Positions 9,103 through 17,793 of a stretch of 64,000 nt of DNA are shown here, piece by piece. How positions within the stretch are numbered: position 1 is the stretch's first letter; every line of letters begins with the position of its first letter. The DNA is from Paenibacillus sp. FSL R7-0204 (GTDB lineage Bacteria > Bacillota > Bacilli > Paenibacillales > Paenibacillaceae): positions 2,170,001 to 2,234,000 of the forward strand of contig NZ_JBBOCA010000001.1 of the NCBI RefSeq assembly GCF_038002225.1, read 5' to 3'. Position numbers and translations under genes: made by a program. The notes under the pieces are model-generated. The model was given only the letters and a program-made list of their open reading frames with translations, was not told where the DNA came from and ran no database searches.

Positions 9103-9966
9103 ATGGAAATGATGGACCCCCGGGTGGATTTTGTATTTAAGCGGATATTTGCAAGCGAGAGCAACGAGGATGTACTGCTCGCTTTTCTGAACCAGATATT
9201 CTTGGATGCGGGCGATCTTCCGCTGGAGGAAGTGGTGCTGCTTAATCCCTATACGCATAAGGATGATCCGCTGGATAAGCAGGCGATATTTGATATATGG
9301 GCCAAGACGGCGGACGGCAAGCTGATCAACATTGAGATGCAGCTGTTCAACAAATATGATATTGAGAAACGCACGTTGTATTATTGGAGCAAGCGTTATG
9401 CCGGGCAGCTTCAGGTCAGCGGGAAATATACCGAGCTTAAGAAATGCGTGACGATCAACATTCTGAATTACAAGGTGCTGCCTAATGAACATACACACAG
9501 TGTATTTCATTTGCGGGAGGACAGCAGCGGAGCGCCGCTGACAGACGATATCGAGATTCATTTCCTGGAGCTGCCCAAGCTGAACCGGCCGGTTACGCCC
9601 GGCGAGGGCGGCCTTGTGAACTGGCTGTTATTTCTGAAAGGGATTGACTACTCTGATTGGGAGGTGCTGCAAATGAATGAGCCAGCCTTGAAGAAGGCCA
9701 TGGAGACGCTGGAATTTCTAAGCCAGGATTCGGAAGCCCGCCGTAAATATGAGGACCGCCAGAAGTTTCTCATGGATGAAGCCTCGCAGCGTGATGGTGC
9801 GCTTAGGGAAGGCTTCGCTAAGGGGGTAGCGGAAGGCCGGGCCCAAGGTGAGCTTGAGGCCAAACTGGAAATCGCCAAGAATCTTCTGGCTATGGGAACA
9901 GATCCTGCTTCTATCCAGAAGGCAACCGGACTGTCCGAAGAAGAGTTGAAATCTATCAACAATTAA
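9103..9966 (+). CDS. Rpn-family recombination-promoting nuclease / PD-(D/E)XK transposase-like protein
   Basis: 287 aa from ATG 9103, with GGGAG eight bases upstream; the frame is open back into the ftsZ terminator, so earlier starts are unlikely. N-terminal MDPRVDFVFKRIFAS and the nuclease core DKQAIFDIWAKTADG then NIEMQLF are characteristic of the PD-(D/E)XK family annotated as Rpn or putative transposase (PF12784-like). The C-terminal part has the typical Gly/Glu-rich repeat EGFAKGVAEGRAQGELEAK and the small helical domain GTDPASIQKATGLSEEEL. Members of this family are often accessory and variable. It is an insertion in the ftsZ-spoIIGA interval and is directly followed by a terminator and dispersed repeat copy B. 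Confidence 0.85.
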   Translation: MEMMDPRVDFVFKRIFASESNEDVLLAFLNQIFLDAGDLPLEEVVLLNPYTHKDDPLDKQAIFDIWAKTADGKLINIEMQLFNKYDIEKRTLYYWSKRYAGQLQVSGKYTELKKCVTINILNYKVLPNEHTHSVFHLREDSSGAPLTDDIEIHFLELPKLNRPVTPGEGGLVNWLLFLKGIDYSDWEVLQMNEPALKKAMETLEFLSQDSEARRKYEDRQKFLMDEASQRDGALREGFAKGVAEGRAQGELEAKLEIAKNLLAMGTDPASIQKATGLSEEELKSINN

Positions 9967-9981
9967 ATCTGGTACGCATGA

Positions 9982-10006
9982 AGCCAGCCGCTCAGGGCTG
10001 GCTTTT
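9982..10006 (+). terminator. Intrinsic terminator after the Rpn gene
   Basis: AGCCAGCC (9982-9989) pairs with GGCTGGCT (9996-10003) around a 6-nt loop and runs into TTTT. It is well placed 15 bp after the stop. Confidence 0.85.
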
Positions 10007-10013
10007 GTTGAAA

Positions 10014-10109
10014 TATAAGAATTTATATGTTCCACGCTATACATTATCCTTCTATTTCTCGCTGAAACGGTACCGTCCTTTTAAAGGACGGCAAAGCCGT
10101 TTCCACTTG
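10014..10109 (+). repeat. Dispersed hairpin repeat, copy B
   Basis: Full-length partner of copy A (6251-6345), with the same order of blocks from TATAAGAAT to CCGTTTCCACTTG. Here the inner arm is the perfect palindrome CCGTCCTTTTAAAGGACGG, enclosed by GAAACGG and CCGTTTC. It begins eight bases after the Rpn terminator. Confidence 0.88.
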
Positions 10110-10172
10110 TGCGCTGAAGTTCCTCTCAAGGCCCATAAACCGACAAAAAAACTGCAAGAACGCCCCCCATGT

Positions 10173-10206
10173 TTAGACAGACTTTGGATGCGGGAGTTTC
10201 TATACT
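10173..10206 (+). promoter_or_regulatory. Candidate spoIIG promoter with unusually long spacer
   Basis: A -10 TATACT at 10201-10206 is preceded by TTAGACA at 10173-10179. Read as -35, TAGACA gives a 21-bp spacer and TTAGAC a 22-bp spacer. The B. subtilis spoIIG promoter is known for a 22-bp spacer, with Spo0A~P bound over the -35 region. TTAGACA differs from the reverse Spo0A box TTCGACA by one base. The start of spoIIGA is 74 bp downstream. Confidence 0.5.
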
Positions 10207-10279
10207 AATCTTATCGTCTAAAAAGAGAGCCTGCACCCCGGCCTCCGGATAGATATCCGCTTGCAGGCAGGTGAGAGCG

Positions 10280-11236
10280 ATGGTTGTGTATATTGACTTG
10301 ATTTTTGCCGCCAATCTGCTGATCGACGGAGTCCTGCTGTGGCTGACAAGCTGGCTGGTTAAGCACAAGGTATCCTGGTGGCGCCTGACTCTCTCAGCGC
10401 TGGCGGGTGCACTCTATGTCGTCATGATGTTCGTACCGGAGCTGTCCTTTCTGTATACCTTTCTCATCAAATTCGGGTTATCGGTTTTGATGATCTGGAT
10501 AGCCTTTGGATTTAGAAGTCTGCAAAGCTATCTTCGGGCATTTGGGGCGTTTTATATCATTAATTTTGCGGCGGCGGGAGGGATCATAGGCGTTCATTAT
10601 CTGCTGCAAAGCTCTGGTGACCTCTGGAAGGGCATGATCTTCACCTCATCGGGAGGCCAAGCTTACCGGCTGAAGATCGGGTTCTGGTTCGTGCTTGCCC
10701 TGCTTCCGCTGGTGCTGCTGCTCTTCAAGCTGATCCAGTCCTCCCGCCGGCACAGAGAGCAGCTGGACTCCTATATCGGGGAAGTGACGGTGGAGATCGA
10801 CGGAGTGTCGGTTACCTGCCCCGGACTGCTGGATACCGGGAACCGGCTCAGCGATCCGCTGACGAGGATTCCGGTCATGGTGATGGAAGCCTCGCTGTGG
10901 GAGGGACATTTGCCGGCTTCCTGGAAAGGGAGGCTGGCCCAGACGGGTGCAGATACACTTGTACTGGAAACGGACGGGCAGTCGTTCTCCTGGCAGGACA
11001 GAGTGCGGCTGGTGCCGTACAGGGGCGTCAACCGCGGGGCATCCTTCATGCTCGCGCTGAAGCCGGATAAGGTGAGAATAGAGCTTGGCGGTGATACCTT
11101 TTGCAGCACAAGGGTACTCATCGGGCTGGATGGCGGGACACTGTCGGGAGACGGCGCGTACCGGGCGGTCATACATCCTGACCTGACCCATAAAGAGAGT
11201 GCTCCAGAAGCGCCGGCTGACAAGGTGATGGGCTAA
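10280..11236 (+). CDS. spoIIGA: Sigma-E processing peptidase SpoIIGA
   Basis: 318 aa from ATG 10280, with AGGTGAG seven bases upstream. The N-terminal half holds five membrane segments starting VVYIDLIFAANLLIDG; the C-terminal half is an aspartic-protease domain with the active-site motif LLDTGNRLSDP (Asp at about residue 185). It sits in the sporulation septum and cleaves pro-SigE in the mother cell after a signal from SpoIIR. sigE follows 22 bp downstream, so processing enzyme and substrate are co-expressed, as in other spore formers. Confidence 0.95.
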   Translation: MVVYIDLIFAANLLIDGVLLWLTSWLVKHKVSWWRLTLSALAGALYVVMMFVPELSFLYTFLIKFGLSVLMIWIAFGFRSLQSYLRAFGAFYIINFAAAGGIIGVHYLLQSSGDLWKGMIFTSSGGQAYRLKIGFWFVLALLPLVLLLFKLIQSSRRHREQLDSYIGEVTVEIDGVSVTCPGLLDTGNRLSDPLTRIPVMVMEASLWEGHLPASWKGRLAQTGADTLVLETDGQSFSWQDRVRLVPYRGVNRGASFMLALKPDKVRIELGGDTFCSTRVLIGLDGGTLSGDGAYRAVIHPDLTHKESAPEAPADKVMG

Positions 11237-11258
11237 GTAACCTATAGGAGGAACAATA

Positions 11259-11978
11259 ATGGTCAAATTCAAGCTTGTGCTGCAACTGCAGTATTACCGC
11301 ATGCTGTTTCTGCTCGGTCTGAAGAGCCAGGAGATTTATTATATCGGGGGAAGTGAAGCACTGCCGCCGCCGCTGACTCGCGAGGAGGAGGAATTCCTGC
11401 TCCAGCGTCTCTCCAGCGGAGATGCGGCGGTCCGGGCTATGCTGATTGAGCGTAACCTGCGGCTGGTGGTCTACATCGCCCGGAAATTCGAGAACACCGG
11501 CATTAACATTGAGGATCTGGTGTCCATTGGCGCGATCGGACTGATTAAGGCGGTCAACACCTTTGATCCGGAGAAAAAAATCAAGCTCGCTACCTACGCC
11601 TCACGCTGCATTGAGAATGAAATTCTGATGTATCTGCGGCGTAACAGCAAGACCAGAAGTGAGGTTTCTTTTGATGAACCGCTGAATATTGACTGGGACG
11701 GCAACGAGCTGCTGCTCTCGGATGTGCTGGGCACGGAGAACGATACGATCTACCGCAACATCGAGGAGCAGGTGGACCGCAAGCTGCTGCAGAAGGCGCT
11801 GGAGAAGCTCAGCGAGCGGGAACGGCTGATTATGGAGCTGCGGTTCGGGCTGCGGGGCGGGGAGGAAAAAACGCAAAAGGATGTGGCCGATCTGCTGGGC
11901 ATCTCCCAATCCTATATTTCCCGCCTGGAGAAACGAATTATCAAGCGGCTGCGCAAGGAGTTCAACAAGATGGTGTAA
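11259..11978 (+). CDS. sigE: RNA polymerase sporulation sigma factor SigE (pro-SigE)
   Basis: 239 aa; TAGGAGGAACA precedes the ATG. The N-terminal residues 1 to about 28 (ending at SQEIYYIGG) form the membrane-binding pro-sequence that SpoIIGA removes. Sigma region 2 contains [12 protein letters not shown], the core-binding and -10 recognition stretch [31 protein letters not shown], and region 4 ends with the helix-turn-helix [21 protein letters not shown]. It directs early mother-cell transcription, possibly including the glycan island at 17-30 kb. Confidence 0.97.
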   Translation: MVKFKLVLQLQYYRMLFLLGLKSQEIYYIGGSEALPPPLTREEEEFLLQRLSSGDAAVRAMLIERNLRLVVYIARKFENTGINIEDLVSIGAIGLIKAVNTFDPEKKIKLATYASRCIENEILMYLRRNSKTRSEVSFDEPLNIDWDGNELLLSDVLGTENDTIYRNIEEQVDRKLLQKALEKLSERERLIMELRFGLRGGEEKTQKDVADLLGISQSYISRLEKRIIKRLRKEFNKMV

Positions 11979-12056
11979 GTGATGAAAGCTGAGGAATAAA
12001 ATGCCGGACCGGGGAGATAATGTACAGTAATGTTTCTCCTTGGGAGGTTAATCATC

Positions 12057-12839
12057 ATGACCCGAAATAAAGTCGAGATTTGCGGTGTGGACACCGCCAA
12101 GCTGCCTGTTCTTACGAACGTGGAAATGCGGGCATTGTTCACTTCGCTGCAGCAGCAGGGCGAGCGATCCGCCAGAGAGAAATTGGTAAATGGCAACCTC
12201 AGGCTTGTGCTAAGCGTGATTCAAAGGTTCAATAATCGTGGAGAGTTCGTGGATGATTTGTTTCAGGTAGGCTGCATCGGACTCATGAAAGCCATCGATA
12301 ATTTCGATTTATCGCAAAACGTTAAGTTCTCCACCTATGCGGTGCCGATGATCATCGGAGAGATCCGCCGCTACTTGCGCGACAACAACCCGATCCGGGT
12401 ATCCCGCTCCCTGCGCGACATTGCCTATAAGGCGCTGCAGGTGCGTGACAGCCTGACCAACCAGAATTCGCGGGAGCCTACGATCTTCGAAATATCCGAA
12501 GCACTCGGCGTTCCAAAGGAGGATGTTGTCTTCGCGCTTGATGCGATCCAGGACCCGGTCTCCCTGTTCGAGCCGATCTATCATGACGGCGGGGACCCGA
12601 TCTATGTGATGGATCAGATCAGTGACGACAAGAACAAGGATGTCTCCTGGATTGAGGAGATTGCGCTCCGGGAGGCCATGCAGCGGCTGGGGCAGCGCGA
12701 GAAACGCATTCTGTCCATGCGCTTCTTCGAAGGTAAGACCCAGATGGAGGTCGCTGACGAGATTGGCATCTCACAGGCCCAGGTCTCACGGCTTGAGAAA
12801 TCAGCGATCCAGCAAATGCAAAAGCATGTAAAGTCCTGA
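12057..12839 (+). CDS. sigG: RNA polymerase sporulation sigma factor SigG
   Basis: 260 aa from ATG 12057, preceded by TGGGAGGTTA; ATG 12030 upstream is in frame but lies 5' of this site. The N-terminal sequence RNKVEICGVDTAKLPVL is typical of SigG. Region 2 has NLRLVLSVIQRFNNRGEFVDDLFQ; region 4 has the helix-turn-helix QMEVADEIGISQAQVSRLEK. It directs late forespore transcription. The gene lies 78 bp downstream of sigE, the standard arrangement, and no terminator separates them. Confidence 0.96.
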   Translation: MTRNKVEICGVDTAKLPVLTNVEMRALFTSLQQQGERSAREKLVNGNLRLVLSVIQRFNNRGEFVDDLFQVGCIGLMKAIDNFDLSQNVKFSTYAVPMIIGEIRRYLRDNNPIRVSRSLRDIAYKALQVRDSLTNQNSREPTIFEISEALGVPKEDVVFALDAIQDPVSLFEPIYHDGGDPIYVMDQISDDKNKDVSWIEEIALREAMQRLGQREKRILSMRFFEGKTQMEVADEIGISQAQVSRLEKSAIQQMQKHVKS

Positions 12840-13005
12840 CCACAGTCTATAAATGAGCGGAGGATATTCCGGATGGCGGCACCTGGCGGCCAGCCGGGAT
12901 ATCCTTTTATATGTCCGTGGCGCTAAGGCTTTGGAATACTGTCATGCGGCCAAGCCCTAGGGACATATACTGAAGCTATAGGTCTGAATGTACAGGGGTG
13001 GCAGG

Positions 13006-13350
13006 ATGATTGAGGAGACGTCAGCTTCGGGTAAAAAGATGAAAATCTCCGATTTTCAAACCAAAGATGTAATCAATATTGTTGACGGTAAACGGCTGGG
13101 TCAGATCAGCGATCTGGAGCTGGATTTGCGTAGAGGCGTCATTGACGCTGTGATTGTCCCGGGGTATACAAGGTTCATGGGGCTGTTCGGCGGCGGTGCC
13201 GATCTGGTGATTCCGTGGCGGAATATCGTGAAGATCGGTGCGGATGTCGTGCTCGTGAAGCTGGAGGAGCCCCGCATGCCGCAGGGACAGGAAGACCGCG
13301 AGATGATGTACCTGGAACGGCCTGACCGCAGTGAACGGCGCACTTATTAA
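13006..13350 (+). CDS. ylmC: YlmC/YmxH-family PRC-barrel protein
   Basis: 114 aa from ATG 13006 (AGGGGTGG and GGCAGG just upstream); ATG 13039, giving MKISDFQTKDVINIV, is a possible later start. The single PRC-barrel-like domain spans KISDFQTKDVINIVDGKRLGQISDLELD through VVLVKL. In B. subtilis ylmC lies between sigG and ylmD as here, and the related YmxH is linked to sporulation. Biochemical role unknown. The C-terminal tail is acidic and polar. The stop codon lies inside the loop of the following terminator. Confidence 0.85.
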   Translation: MIEETSASGKKMKISDFQTKDVINIVDGKRLGQISDLELDLRRGVIDAVIVPGYTRFMGLFGGGADLVIPWRNIVKIGADVVLVKLEEPRMPQGQEDREMMYLERPDRSERRTY

Positions 13351-13367
13351 TGAGGTGCGTCTTTTTT
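13337..13367 (+). terminator. Intrinsic terminator after ylmC
   Basis: GGCGCACTT pairs with AGGTGCGTC around a 7-nt loop that contains the ylmC stop; six T follow. Confidence 0.85.
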
Positions 13368-13520
13368 CTGCCTTTATGGGTATAGTCATAGAGTGGGTTT
13401 GTAAGGAGGTTTTTTCGGGGCCCCCGCAAAGTACTTGAATTCACTCCGAAGCATTACTTCACTTTGTGGAGTAGAGTTTGTGGGGAATACTTTGTGTTAC
13501 ACTTAAGCGGAGGTGAAGAG

Positions 13521-14378
13521 ATGGAACCGTTTATGCAAAATGGCGCAGCGCCCATGCTGCTGCATCTGGAGCCGTGGCGTAAGCCGTATAGGAGCATTAC
13601 TGCAGGCTTCACCGGCAGAGCAGGCGGCAGCGGCAAAGAACCGTATGACAGCTTCAATTGTGCCTTTCATGTAGGCGATGATCCGGCGGATGTGCTGGCT
13701 AACCGCAGCCTGCTGGCTGCGAGTCTGGGATTCCGGCTGGCTGACTGGACCTGCGGGGAGCAGACCCATGGCAAAGAGATCGCAGTCATTACAGAACAGG
13801 AACGCGGCCGGGGTAGCCTGGACCGGGCATCTGCCTTTCAAGCCACTGACGGGCTGCTGACGAATGTGCCCGGGGTGCTGCTGACTTCTTTTTACGCTGA
13901 TTGTGTGCCGCTGTTCTTCCATGATCCGCTGAACCATGTGGTGGGACTGGCGCATGCAGGCTGGAAGGGGACCGTGGCGGAAATCGCGGCGGCGATGGTG
14001 GAGCGCATGGGACAGACGTACGGGAGCCGTCCAGAGGACATACAGGCTGCTATAGGGCCTTCTATCGGAGACTGCTGCTATGAGGTGGATGATTATGTAA
14101 TGGACCCTGTCCGCCGCCTGGAGGCCGGGCTGAACCTGCCGGCTGCGGCAGAAGGCGCGCGGGCTGTATATAGACCATCGGAGACGGACAGCAGCAAAAT
14201 GATGCTGAACTTGAAAGAATTGAATCAACGCATTATGATAAAAGCAGGAATATTGCCGACTCATATCGAATGTACAACTTGGTGTACAAGCTGTAACAGT
14301 GATCTGTTCTTCTCCTACCGGAAGGAAAACGGGGTCACTGGGAGAATGACGAGCTGGATCGGAATAAAGGAGAGTTGA
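13521..14378 (+). CDS. pgeF: PgeF/YlmD-type multicopper-like purine nucleoside phosphorylase (DUF152/LACC1 family)
   Basis: 285 aa from ATG 13521, with GGAGGTGA at ideal spacing. Family hallmarks are SFNCAFHVGDDP near residue 37, the metal histidine in GEQTHGKEI, YADCVPLFF near 129 and AHAGWKGT near 145, plus IGDCCYEV. Homologues hydrolyse or phosphorolyse purine nucleosides and act as peptidoglycan-editing factors (PgeF in E. coli) or laccase-like LACC1 enzymes. In Bacillales the gene sits in the ylmCDEsepF cluster, as here; yggS starts 5 bp downstream. Confidence 0.9.
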   Translation: MEPFMQNGAAPMLLHLEPWRKPYRSITAGFTGRAGGSGKEPYDSFNCAFHVGDDPADVLANRSLLAASLGFRLADWTCGEQTHGKEIAVITEQERGRGSLDRASAFQATDGLLTNVPGVLLTSFYADCVPLFFHDPLNHVVGLAHAGWKGTVAEIAAAMVERMGQTYGSRPEDIQAAIGPSIGDCCYEVDDYVMDPVRRLEAGLNLPAAAEGARAVYRPSETDSSKMMLNLKELNQRIMIKAGILPTHIECTTWCTSCNSDLFFSYRKENGVTGRMTSWIGIKES

Positions 14379-14382
14379 CATT

Positions 14383-15078
14383 TTGGCCTCGCTACAAGAA
14401 AGAATAGCCACTACCCGGGAACGTGTCGCACGGGCCTGCGCGGCCAGCGGCCGGGATACCAGTGAAGTCAAGCTGATTGCGGTAACGAAATACGTATCGC
14501 TGAATACGGTTGCCGCTGTGCTGGAGGCAGGGCTTGAGGAGATCGCCGAGAGCCGCTGGCAGGATGCGGAGCCGAAATGGAATGCGCTTGGACATAAGGG
14601 AATATGGCACTTTATCGGGCATTTGCAGACGAATAAGGTGAAGGATGTTATCGGTAAATTTCAATATATTCACTCTCTGGACCGGCTGTCGCTGGCCAGG
14701 GAGCTGCATAAGAAGGCGGAAGCTGCGGGACTTGCTGTGAAGGTGTTCCTGCAGGTGAATATTTCGGGCGAGGATACCAAGTTCGGCCTGGCGCCGGAAG
14801 CGGTGGAGGACTTCCTGCGGGAGATCGCCCCGCTTGACCGGGTGAAGGTCATCGGCCTGATGACGATGGCCCCTCACGAGGAAGACCCCGAGGCGACCCG
14901 GCCGGTATTCCGCGGACTCCGCGAGTTGCGCGACCGCCTGAATCTGCTGGGCTTGACACCTGAGCCTATACATGAGCTGTCGATGGGCATGTCGAATGAC
15001 TTTGAAGTGGCGATACAGGAAGGAGCCACCCGGGTGCGCCTGGGAACGGTATTAGTAGGTCATGAGGAGGGAGAATGA
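14383..15078 (+). CDS. yggS: YggS-family pyridoxal phosphate homeostasis protein
   Basis: 231 aa from TTG 14383, preceded by AAAGGAGAG. Alanine-racemase-like TIM barrel without the C-terminal domain. The PLP lysine is in LIAVTKYVS near residue 35; other conserved stretches are [55 protein letters not shown] and VRLGTVLVG. The protein binds PLP and helps balance vitamin B6 and amino-acid pools; in B. subtilis it is ylmE. It overlaps sepF by 4 bp, so the two are translationally coupled. Confidence 0.95.
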   Translation: MASLQERIATTRERVARACAASGRDTSEVKLIAVTKYVSLNTVAAVLEAGLEEIAESRWQDAEPKWNALGHKGIWHFIGHLQTNKVKDVIGKFQYIHSLDRLSLARELHKKAEAAGLAVKVFLQVNISGEDTKFGLAPEAVEDFLREIAPLDRVKVIGLMTMAPHEEDPEATRPVFRGLRELRDRLNLLGLTPEPIHELSMGMSNDFEVAIQEGATRVRLGTVLVGHEEGE

Positions 15079-15521
15079 TGGGCGTGATGAACCGGTTTAT
15101 GAGTTTCTTGGGCTTGCAGGAGGAAGAGGAGATTGTGGAACGGGAGCAAATCTCCCGCGATGAGGATGAATACGAACCCGCCCCTGTAGAAACACGCAAG
15201 AATCAGAGGGCCAACGTCGTCAGCATTCATTCCCAAAAAAATGTGAAGGTTGTGCTCTACGAGCCGCGCTCGTATGACGAGGCGCAGGAGATTGCCGACC
15301 ATCTGCGTTCACACCGCACGGTAGTAATTAACCTGCAGCGGGTGCGCAATGACCAGGCGATGCGGATTATCGATTTTCTCAGCGGAACTGTTTATGCTCT
15401 GGGTGGAGGAATATCCAAAATTGGGGGCAATATATTTATGTGCACACCGGACACCGTGGAGATCCAAGGCTCCATTACCGAGATCCTGGGTGACGAGCAA
15501 GATTACAACAGAATGAGGTGA
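15075..15521 (+). CDS. sepF: Cell division protein SepF
   Basis: 148 aa, starting inside the yggS stop (GAGGAGGGAGA upstream; ATG 15078 is also possible). N-terminal amphipathic membrane helix [10 protein letters not shown], an acidic linker, and the C-terminal SepF domain with [20 protein letters not shown] and the glycine-rich [15 protein letters not shown] dimer motif. SepF rings bind the FtsZ C-terminal peptide and anchor the Z ring, overlapping FtsA in function. ylmG starts 7 bp after its stop. Confidence 0.95.
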   Translation: MMGVMNRFMSFLGLQEEEEIVEREQISRDEDEYEPAPVETRKNQRANVVSIHSQKNVKVVLYEPRSYDEAQEIADHLRSHRTVVINLQRVRNDQAMRIIDFLSGTVYALGGGISKIGGNIFMCTPDTVEIQGSITEILGDEQDYNRMR

Positions 15522-15528
15522 GCAGGTT

Positions 15529-15798
15529 TTGAACGAAGTATCATCAATTATCTACATCCTATTCCAGATTTACTATTACATGATTCTCGTATACATTCTG
15601 ATGTCCTGGCTGCCGAATCTGCGTGAGAACTTTATCGGCGAGCTGCTGGGTAAGCTGGTGGAGCCGTATCTGGCACCGTTCCGGAGGATTATCCCTCCGC
15701 TGTTTGGAACGCTGGATATTTCCCCGATTGTCGCGATTATCATGCTGCGCTTTGCCGCAGTCGGGCTTCAGTCTATCGTAGCCTCGGTCTTCGGCTGA
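15529..15798 (+). CDS. ylmG: YggT/YlmG-family membrane protein
   Basis: 89 aa from TTG 15529, just 7 bp after sepF. Two hydrophobic segments (about residues 5-25 and 62-85) flank the conserved loop SWLPNLRENFIGELLGKLVEPYLAPFRRIIPP, the YggT family signature. The family is tied by gene order to division and chromosome or envelope organisation, but its exact role is not established. It sits between sepF and ylmH, the standard order. Confidence 0.92.
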   Translation: MNEVSSIIYILFQIYYYMILVYILMSWLPNLRENFIGELLGKLVEPYLAPFRRIIPPLFGTLDISPIVAIIMLRFAAVGLQSIVASVFG

Positions 15799-15803
15799 GT
15801 CCG

Positions 15804-16586
15804 ATGAAGAATGAAATCTACGGGCATTTCCACCCGGATGAACGGCCGTTTGTGGACAAGGCCTGGGAGTGGGTTACGAATGCGGGGGAGTATCATGAGA
15901 CGAAGCTGACCGAATTCCTGGACCCCCGTCAGGCCTATATTCTGCAGAGTCTGGTGAACCGCCATCCTGATGTGATTGTGCGCTGGGAGGGCGGTTCTTC
16001 GGATGCCGAGCGGAAGCGGGGGCTGGTGGCTCCGGATTATCGAGACCTCACAGATGAGGATATGGAATTAAGCGTGCTGAATATCACCTCAGGCGAACAG
16101 AAATTTCTCTCGCTGGAGCATGGAGATTATATGGGGGCAATCCTGGGACTTGGCATCAAAAGAGGCAAGATCGGTGATATTCATGTGCTGGAAGACGGCT
16201 GTCACGTAGTGGTGGCTGCTGATATCGCGGATTATCTGTCCATGCATTTGACCGGTGTACACCGGATTAACGTCAGTACCGAGATCCTGCCGTTATCCGG
16301 CCTGCGCAGCAGTGAAGCGAAGCTGGAGACAATGGAGTTCACAGTGGCATCCCTGCGGCTTGACGGGATTGCAGCGGATGTCACGCGGCTGAGCCGGAGC
16401 AAGATTCTGGCCCCGATCAAGGCCGGGCGCGTCCGGGTGAACTGGAAGGTCGAGGAAGATCCATCCTGTTCATTGAAGGACGGGGACATGGTCTCGATCC
16501 AGGGCTTCGGACGGTTCAAGGTGCTGGAGATCGGCAGCTTGACGAAGAAGGGCCGTTACCGGATTTTGGTAGGCAAATTTGTCTGA
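15804..16586 (+). CDS. ylmH: YlmH-family S4-domain RNA-binding protein
   Basis: 260 aa, starting 5 bp after ylmG. The N-terminal half is the YlmH-specific domain (FHPDERPFVDKAWEWV; FLDPRQAYILQSL). The C-terminal S4 RNA-binding domain covers roughly residues 185-250, with LRLDGIAADVTRLSRSKI, AGRVRVNWK and DGDMVSIQGFGRFKV. YlmH proteins have been implicated in ribosome rescue by acting on stalled 50S subunits in B. subtilis. Gene order sepF-ylmG-ylmH-divIVA is conserved here. Confidence 0.93.
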   Translation: MKNEIYGHFHPDERPFVDKAWEWVTNAGEYHETKLTEFLDPRQAYILQSLVNRHPDVIVRWEGGSSDAERKRGLVAPDYRDLTDEDMELSVLNITSGEQKFLSLEHGDYMGAILGLGIKRGKIGDIHVLEDGCHVVVAADIADYLSMHLTGVHRINVSTEILPLSGLRSSEAKLETMEFTVASLRLDGIAADVTRLSRSKILAPIKAGRVRVNWKVEEDPSCSLKDGDMVSIQGFGRFKVLEIGSLTKKGRYRILVGKFV

Positions 16587-16717
16587 AGTCTTTGCAGGAT
16601 TACAGCTGTGCTTGTCGAAATTGATAATCTCAGGGAAATATGGACATTTAGCAGGCCGTGCGCCGGTAATTGTCTTTCATCTATAATCTTCACCGAAATT
16701 TCTAGGAGGTGCACAGC

Positions 16718-17203
16718 ATGCCATTAACACCGCTCGACATACATAACAAGGAATTCTCCCGGAGAATCCGCGGTTATGACGAAGATGAGGTCAATGAATT
16801 TCTGGATCAGGTGATTAAGGATTACGAGAGCGTGATCCGGGAGAATAAGGAACTGCACAACCAGCTGTTAACTCTTCAGGAACGCCTGGATCATTTCGTC
16901 AATATTGAAGAGAGTCTGTCCAAGACGATTCTTGTAGCCCAGGAGGCTGCAGATGATGTCAAGAATAACTCCAAGAAGGAATCCCAGCTGATCCTCAAGG
17001 AAGCGGAGAAGAACGCAGACCGGATTATTAACGAAGCGTTGTCCAAATCCCGTAAGGTGGCGATTGAGACAGAGGAACTGCGTAAGCAGGCTTCAATCTA
17101 TCGTACCCGGTTCCGGACGCTGCTGGAAGCCCAGCTGGAGCTGCTATCCCAGGATGACTGGAATGCGCTGGAGAGCCGTGAGGTTAGCGAGAACGCGCTC
17201 TGA
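16718..17203 (+). CDS. divIVA: Cell division and polar scaffold protein DivIVA
   Basis: 161 aa from ATG 16718, with TAGGAGGTGC at ideal spacing. Coiled-coil protein that binds negatively curved membrane at poles and septa. The N-terminal lipid-binding module PLTPLDIHNKEFSRRIRGYDEDEVNEFLD is intact; a long heptad-rich coiled coil covers about residues 30-145. It is followed by a terminator instead of ileS, its usual B. subtilis neighbour, which now lies 14.5 kb away beyond the glycan island. Confidence 0.95.
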   Translation: MPLTPLDIHNKEFSRRIRGYDEDEVNEFLDQVIKDYESVIRENKELHNQLLTLQERLDHFVNIEESLSKTILVAQEAADDVKNNSKKESQLILKEAEKNADRIINEALSKSRKVAIETEELRKQASIYRTRFRTLLEAQLELLSQDDWNALESREVSENAL

Positions 17204-17241
17204 GCCTAAGATGACGGTTAGCTTGTACCCTTAATGCACAA

Positions 17242-17289
17242 AACTCCTTACCAGTAGGTCAATCAAGACCTCTGTTAAGGAGTTTTTTT
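17242..17289 (+). terminator. Terminator after divIVA, probably bidirectional
   Basis: AACTCCTTA pairs with TAAGGAGTT and inner AGGTC with GACCT; seven T follow on the plus strand. It stands between the ends of divIVA (+) and the 145-aa gene (-), and A-rich sequence on the left flank could serve leftward transcription. Confidence 0.85.
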
Positions 17290-17298
17290 GTGTGCAAT

Positions 17299-17736
17299 CT
17301 AATCGGGTACGATCACTTTGCCTGTAATGTGGATCGGGCCCCTTAGGTTAATTTCACCTTGAAGATCTTCCATATTGGAGGCAAAGACCTGAAATGCATA
17401 ATAACCTTCAGGAAGATCGGTAAGAATGGTCTGAAACATGGTTGTCATTCGAATCGGCTCTCCATCCGCCGGGATAGCGGATTGTTCTGCACTACCTACG
17501 AGAATTCCATTCACAAGCACTTCAAGCAGGAGGGTGGGCTGAACGGGCGGTGTGGCAAAGACGTTAGTAGCCTCCCAGCCAACAGTTGTAGCAAGCTCAA
17601 CGAAGTTGCTTGGAGCAGGAGGAACGGGCATACCGAATTCTAAGATCAGGTGCGGTGTTCCGTCGATTGGAAGCGGAGGTCCAAAGGATAGATTGGTGCT
17701 GACACTCCGGGCAAACTCTACTAGGGTATGCGGCAT
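17299..17736 (-). CDS. Hypothetical beta-rich protein, probably sporulation-expressed
   Basis: 145 aa with a strong GGAGGTG ribosome site. No signal peptide or membrane segment. The sequence is rich in Pro, Val, Thr and Leu, with alternating patterns such as PTLLLEVLVNGILVGS and GYYAFQVFASNMEDLQG that suggest a beta-sandwich. I do not recognise the family. It runs divergently from the glycosyltransferase gene at 17849 and has a SigK-like promoter (17766-17793), so a role at the spore surface is an inference from context only. Confidence 0.75.
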   Translation of the reverse strand: MPHTLVEFARSVSTNLSFGPPLPIDGTPHLILEFGMPVPPAPSNFVELATTVGWEATNVFATPPVQPTLLLEVLVNGILVGSAEQSAIPADGEPIRMTTMFQTILTDLPEGYYAFQVFASNMEDLQGEINLRGPIHITGKVIVPD

Positions 17737-17765
17737 TTTTTCACCTCCGTATTATGGCATAGTTC

Positions 17766-17793
17766 CATCCTATGTTTTGAGTGAATATTATGT
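17766..17793 (-). promoter_or_regulatory. SigK-like promoter for the 145-aa gene
   Basis: On the minus strand AC is followed after 17 bases by CATAGGATG, one base off the SigK consensus AC-N16/17-CATANNNTA. The gene start is 30 bp downstream. The CATCCTATG block recurs at 17803-17811. Confidence 0.45.

Noticed and set aside
12945..12976. SigE/SigK promoter upstream of ylmC (GTCATG ... CATATACT)
   Set aside because: The -10 part is suggestive, but the upstream box is poor; not strong enough to list.
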